From assembly GCF_001570605.1 (NCBI RefSeq), contig NZ_BBXG01000026.1, positions 58,969 through 122,968 of the forward strand: a stretch of DNA of 64,000 nt, read 5' to 3'. The DNA is from Herbidospora cretacea (GTDB taxonomy: Bacteria > Actinomycetota > Actinomycetes > Streptosporangiales > Streptosporangiaceae). The notes under the pieces were generated by a model. It was not told where the DNA came from. It was given only the letters and a program-made list of their open reading frames with translations, and ran no database searches. A program made the translations under genes and the position numbers. Shown in pieces: positions 62,239 through 64,000 of the stretch (within the stretch, counting starts at the first letter, position 1; every line of letters starts with the position of its first letter).

Positions 62239-62736
62239 CTAGCTCTGGTTGAAGAAACCGCGTTCCGCGATCCGTGCCTTGTCCTCAGCCGTCACCTCGA
62301 CGTTGGCCGGGGACAACAGGAACACCTTGTTGGTAACACGTTCAATGCTGCCGTGCAGGCCAAAAATCAGACCTGCCGCAAAATCGACGAGTCGCTTCGC
62401 GTCACTGTCAACCATTTCGGTCAGATTCATGATGACCGGGGTGCCTTCACGGAAGTGCTCCCCGATCGTGCGCGCCTCGTTGTAGGTACGAGGATGGAGC
62501 GTGGTAATTCGCGCCAGATCGGTCGTACGCCGCTCGATCACGGCCGCCGAGGGTCGCGGCGCCGGAACGGGCGACTCGTCGCCTCCATCACGGCCCTGGG
62601 TGCCCTGCGGGTTGAAGTCGCCAGGGATGTCGTAGTCGTCGCCGAACTCGTCGGCGTACTCGCGGTATCGGTCGTAACGGTCGTCGTCCTCCACGAGACC
62701 GAGGTAGACCGCCATCTTGCGCATCGCGCCGGCCAT
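62239..62736 (-). CDS. sepF: Cell division protein SepF
   Basis: A 165-residue FtsZ membrane tether. It begins [19 protein letters not shown], where the first residues form the membrane-binding helix; an acidic linker with [18 protein letters not shown] follows; the C-terminal globular domain is [46 protein letters not shown]. SepF dimers bind the FtsZ C-terminal peptide. GGAG precedes the ATG at 62736. It lies between yggS and yggT. Confidence 0.95.
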   Translation of the reverse strand: MAGAMRKMAVYLGLVEDDDRYDRYREYADEFGDDYDIPGDFNPQGTQGRDGGDESPVPAPRPSAAVIERRTTDLARITTLHPRTYNEARTIGEHFREGTPVIMNLTEMVDSDAKRLVDFAAGLIFGLHGSIERVTNKVFLLSPANVEVTAEDKARIAERGFFNQS

Positions 62737-62846
62737 CGCTCCGTCGTCCTCCGTCTACCGTGCCCATGGCTGAAGGTCCGTGTCGGCCGTCCGCGTCTTT
62801 CGCGCTGGCGAACCGCTGATCGTACCTACTTGTTACTCGGGGGACA

Positions 62847-63560
62847 TTACCTGACGAAGGGCTTCCGGCGGCCGAGCAACGCCGTACCGACTCGCAGGTG
62901 TGTCGCGCCGTTCGCTATCGCTTGGGGCAGATCGCCGCTCATGCCCGCCGAAATGATGTTCGCCTGGTGATGATCCTTTTGTACGGCTTGCGCCACCCCG
63001 TACAACCGGGCGAAAGCCGGAGCCGGGTCCTCCCCCAGCGGCGCCACTCCCATGACGCCCCGCAGCGACAGCCCCGGAAGGGCGGCCAGCGCGTCGGCGA
63101 GCGGAAGGACGTCGGCGGGAAGGGCGCCGCCGCGGCCCGCCCGGCCGTCGAGCGACACCTGGATGAGGCAGCCGATCTCCCGCCCGGCGCGGACGGCCTC
63201 GCGGGACAGCGCCTCGGCGAGGCGGAGCCGGTCGACACCGTGGATCATGTCGGCGTAGGCGGCCACGGACCGGGCCTTGTTGGTCTGCAGCTGGCCGATG
63301 AAGTGCCAGGTCAGCGCCAGATCGGCGCATTCGGCGGCCTTGACGGCGGCCTCCTGGTCGCGGTTCTCCCCCATGTCGGCGACGCCGAGCCCGGCCAGCA
63401 GGCGGACGTCGGAGGCGGGGTAGGTCTTGGTGACCGCGATGAGCGTGATCTCGGAGCGGGACCGGCCTGCGGCGGCGCACGCGTCGGTGATGCGGCGTTC
63501 GACCTCGGCCAGCCCCGCCGCGATCTCCTCACCCCGGGGGGAGGGTGCGGCGTGGGTCAT
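62847..63560 (-). CDS. yggS: YggS/PLPBP family pyridoxal-phosphate homeostasis protein
   Basis: A 237-residue PLP-binding barrel protein without known enzyme activity that buffers PLP. The PLP Lys is in LIAVTKTYPASDV, then GVADMGENRDQEAAVK, LTWHFIGQLQTNKARSV, LSLRGVMGVAPLGEDP, and the phosphate site AGMSGDLPQAIANGATHLRVG in parts. It starts 10 bp after the ftsZ stop; the pgeF/yfiH gene usually found between them in related genomes is missing. Confidence 0.94.
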   Translation of the reverse strand: MTHAAPSPRGEEIAAGLAEVERRITDACAAAGRSRSEITLIAVTKTYPASDVRLLAGLGVADMGENRDQEAAVKAAECADLALTWHFIGQLQTNKARSVAAYADMIHGVDRLRLAEALSREAVRAGREIGCLIQVSLDGRAGRGGALPADVLPLADALAALPGLSLRGVMGVAPLGEDPAPAFARLYGVAQAVQKDHHQANIISAGMSGDLPQAIANGATHLRVGTALLGRRKPFVR

Positions 63561-63570
63561 GGATGAGCGG

Positions 63571-64000
63571 TTACTTCAGGAAGTCGGGCACGTCGAGTTC
63601 GTCTTCCTGCTCCTCGAAGACGACCGGGCGGCGCGGCACCGGCTGGGTGACCTTCGACGTGATCGGGGTCGGCGGCTCGGTCGGGCGCGGGATCGCGAAC
63701 GGGCCGGTGCCCGACGCGCTCTGCTGCTCGGGCCGGGACTCGGCCGACTCGCGGCCGAAGTGGCCGGTCGACACGTTGGCGTCACGGTCGGACTGGACCG
63801 GCGCGGGCGCCGGGGACGACTGCGCGGGCTGCTGGGCCGGGGCGGCCGGCGGCGAGGCCGGGGCGGCGGCGACCGGGCGGATCGGCTGGGCCGGCTGGGC
63901 GGGAGCCGGGCGCGGGGCCGGGGCCTCGACGCGCTGCTCGGGCTTCGGCTTGGGAGACGGCGCGACGAACGACGACAGCGCCGGGCGCTCCCGCGTCGGC
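63571..64000 (-). CDS. ftsZ: Cell division GTPase FtsZ, C-terminal tail (runs off window)
   Basis: Only the last 143 residues are inside the window. They end in the conserved FtsZ C-terminal peptide DELDVPDFLK, the binding site for SepF encoded two genes downstream. Everything visible before it is a disordered linker rich in Pro, Ala, Gln and Ser (PAPRPAPAQPAQPIRPVA and similar), so the linker is at least 130 residues, longer than the roughly 50-100 usual in this phylum. The GTPase domain lies beyond the right edge. Confidence 0.93.
   Translation of the reverse strand, partial: PTRERPALSSFVAPSPKPKPEQRVEAPAPRPAPAQPAQPIRPVAAAPASPPAAPAQQPAQSSPAPAPVQSDRDANVSTGHFGRESAESRPEQQSASGTGPFAIPRPTEPPTPITSKVTQPVPRRPVVFEEQEDELDVPDFLK

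Overview
The window is GC-rich actinobacterial chromosome, most likely from a Streptosporangiales-type filamentous actinomycete. This rests on pervasive GTG starts, 1- and 4-bp stop/start overlaps, many apparently leaderless genes, a DivIVA/SepF/YggT/FtsZ division cluster, a protein O-mannosyltransferase, PknB-like kinases and an ileS T-box. No phage, IS element, tRNA, rRNA or CRISPR array was seen.

Layout. 1-1.3 kb: a low-complexity protein (cut by the edge), a Trp-operon-associated membrane protein and hisI. 1.3-4.9 kb: a heterodimeric ABC exporter. 5-10.5 kb: a DinB-like protein, an unknown protein, and a four-gene lipid-modification operon (FAD oxidoreductase, DUF1365, two CFA-synthase-like methyltransferases). 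10.6-14.2 kb: two tandem tiny membrane proteins, an NmrA-like reductase, and a DHFR-like/YCII/ECF-sigma set. 14.2-20.7 kb: a degenerate repeat field, then the operon hisD-hisC-hisB-(50 aa)-hisH-(112 aa)-hisA/priA-ridA-hisF. 20.8-26.8 kb: protein mannosyltransferase, then a divergent CHAT/TPR protein and cytosolic subtilase with a 152-aa partner. 27-34.5 kb: ybaK, a membrane protein, a divergent SDR/XRE regulator pair, SEC-C protein, amidase, DUF2567, murA. 34.5-40.3 kb: class A PBP and dnaE. 40.4-49.3 kb: amino-acid permease, chorismate mutase fused to a degenerate barrel, three Ser/Thr kinases and azlCD. 49.3-53.2 kb: aldo/keto reductase and a NACHT-LRR protein. 53.2-64 kb: rluD-like, lspA, traR/dksA-like, T-box, ileS, a six-unit tandem hairpin array, a membrane protein with duplicated Cys/His motifs, divIVA, yggT, sepF, yggS and the 3' end of ftsZ.

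How the parts fit. The his operon is tightly coupled by overlapping stop/start codons and ends at a clear hairpin. The ileS leader is a T-box that appears to act on translation by hiding the ileS Shine-Dalgarno sequence, and IleRS itself is of the type-2 kind with an altered GXHH signature. The CHAT/subtilase set and the NACHT protein are two separate candidate defence or cell-fate modules. The most unusual non-coding element is the array at 58.73-59.43 kb: six units of about 125 bp, each with an 11-bp perfect stem that is kept by compensatory changes in two units.

Start codons were chosen by Shine-Dalgarno sequence, overlap with the upstream stop, or a TANNNT hexamer 6-7 bases before the start. 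All family assignments come from reading motifs in the sequence; no database search was run.
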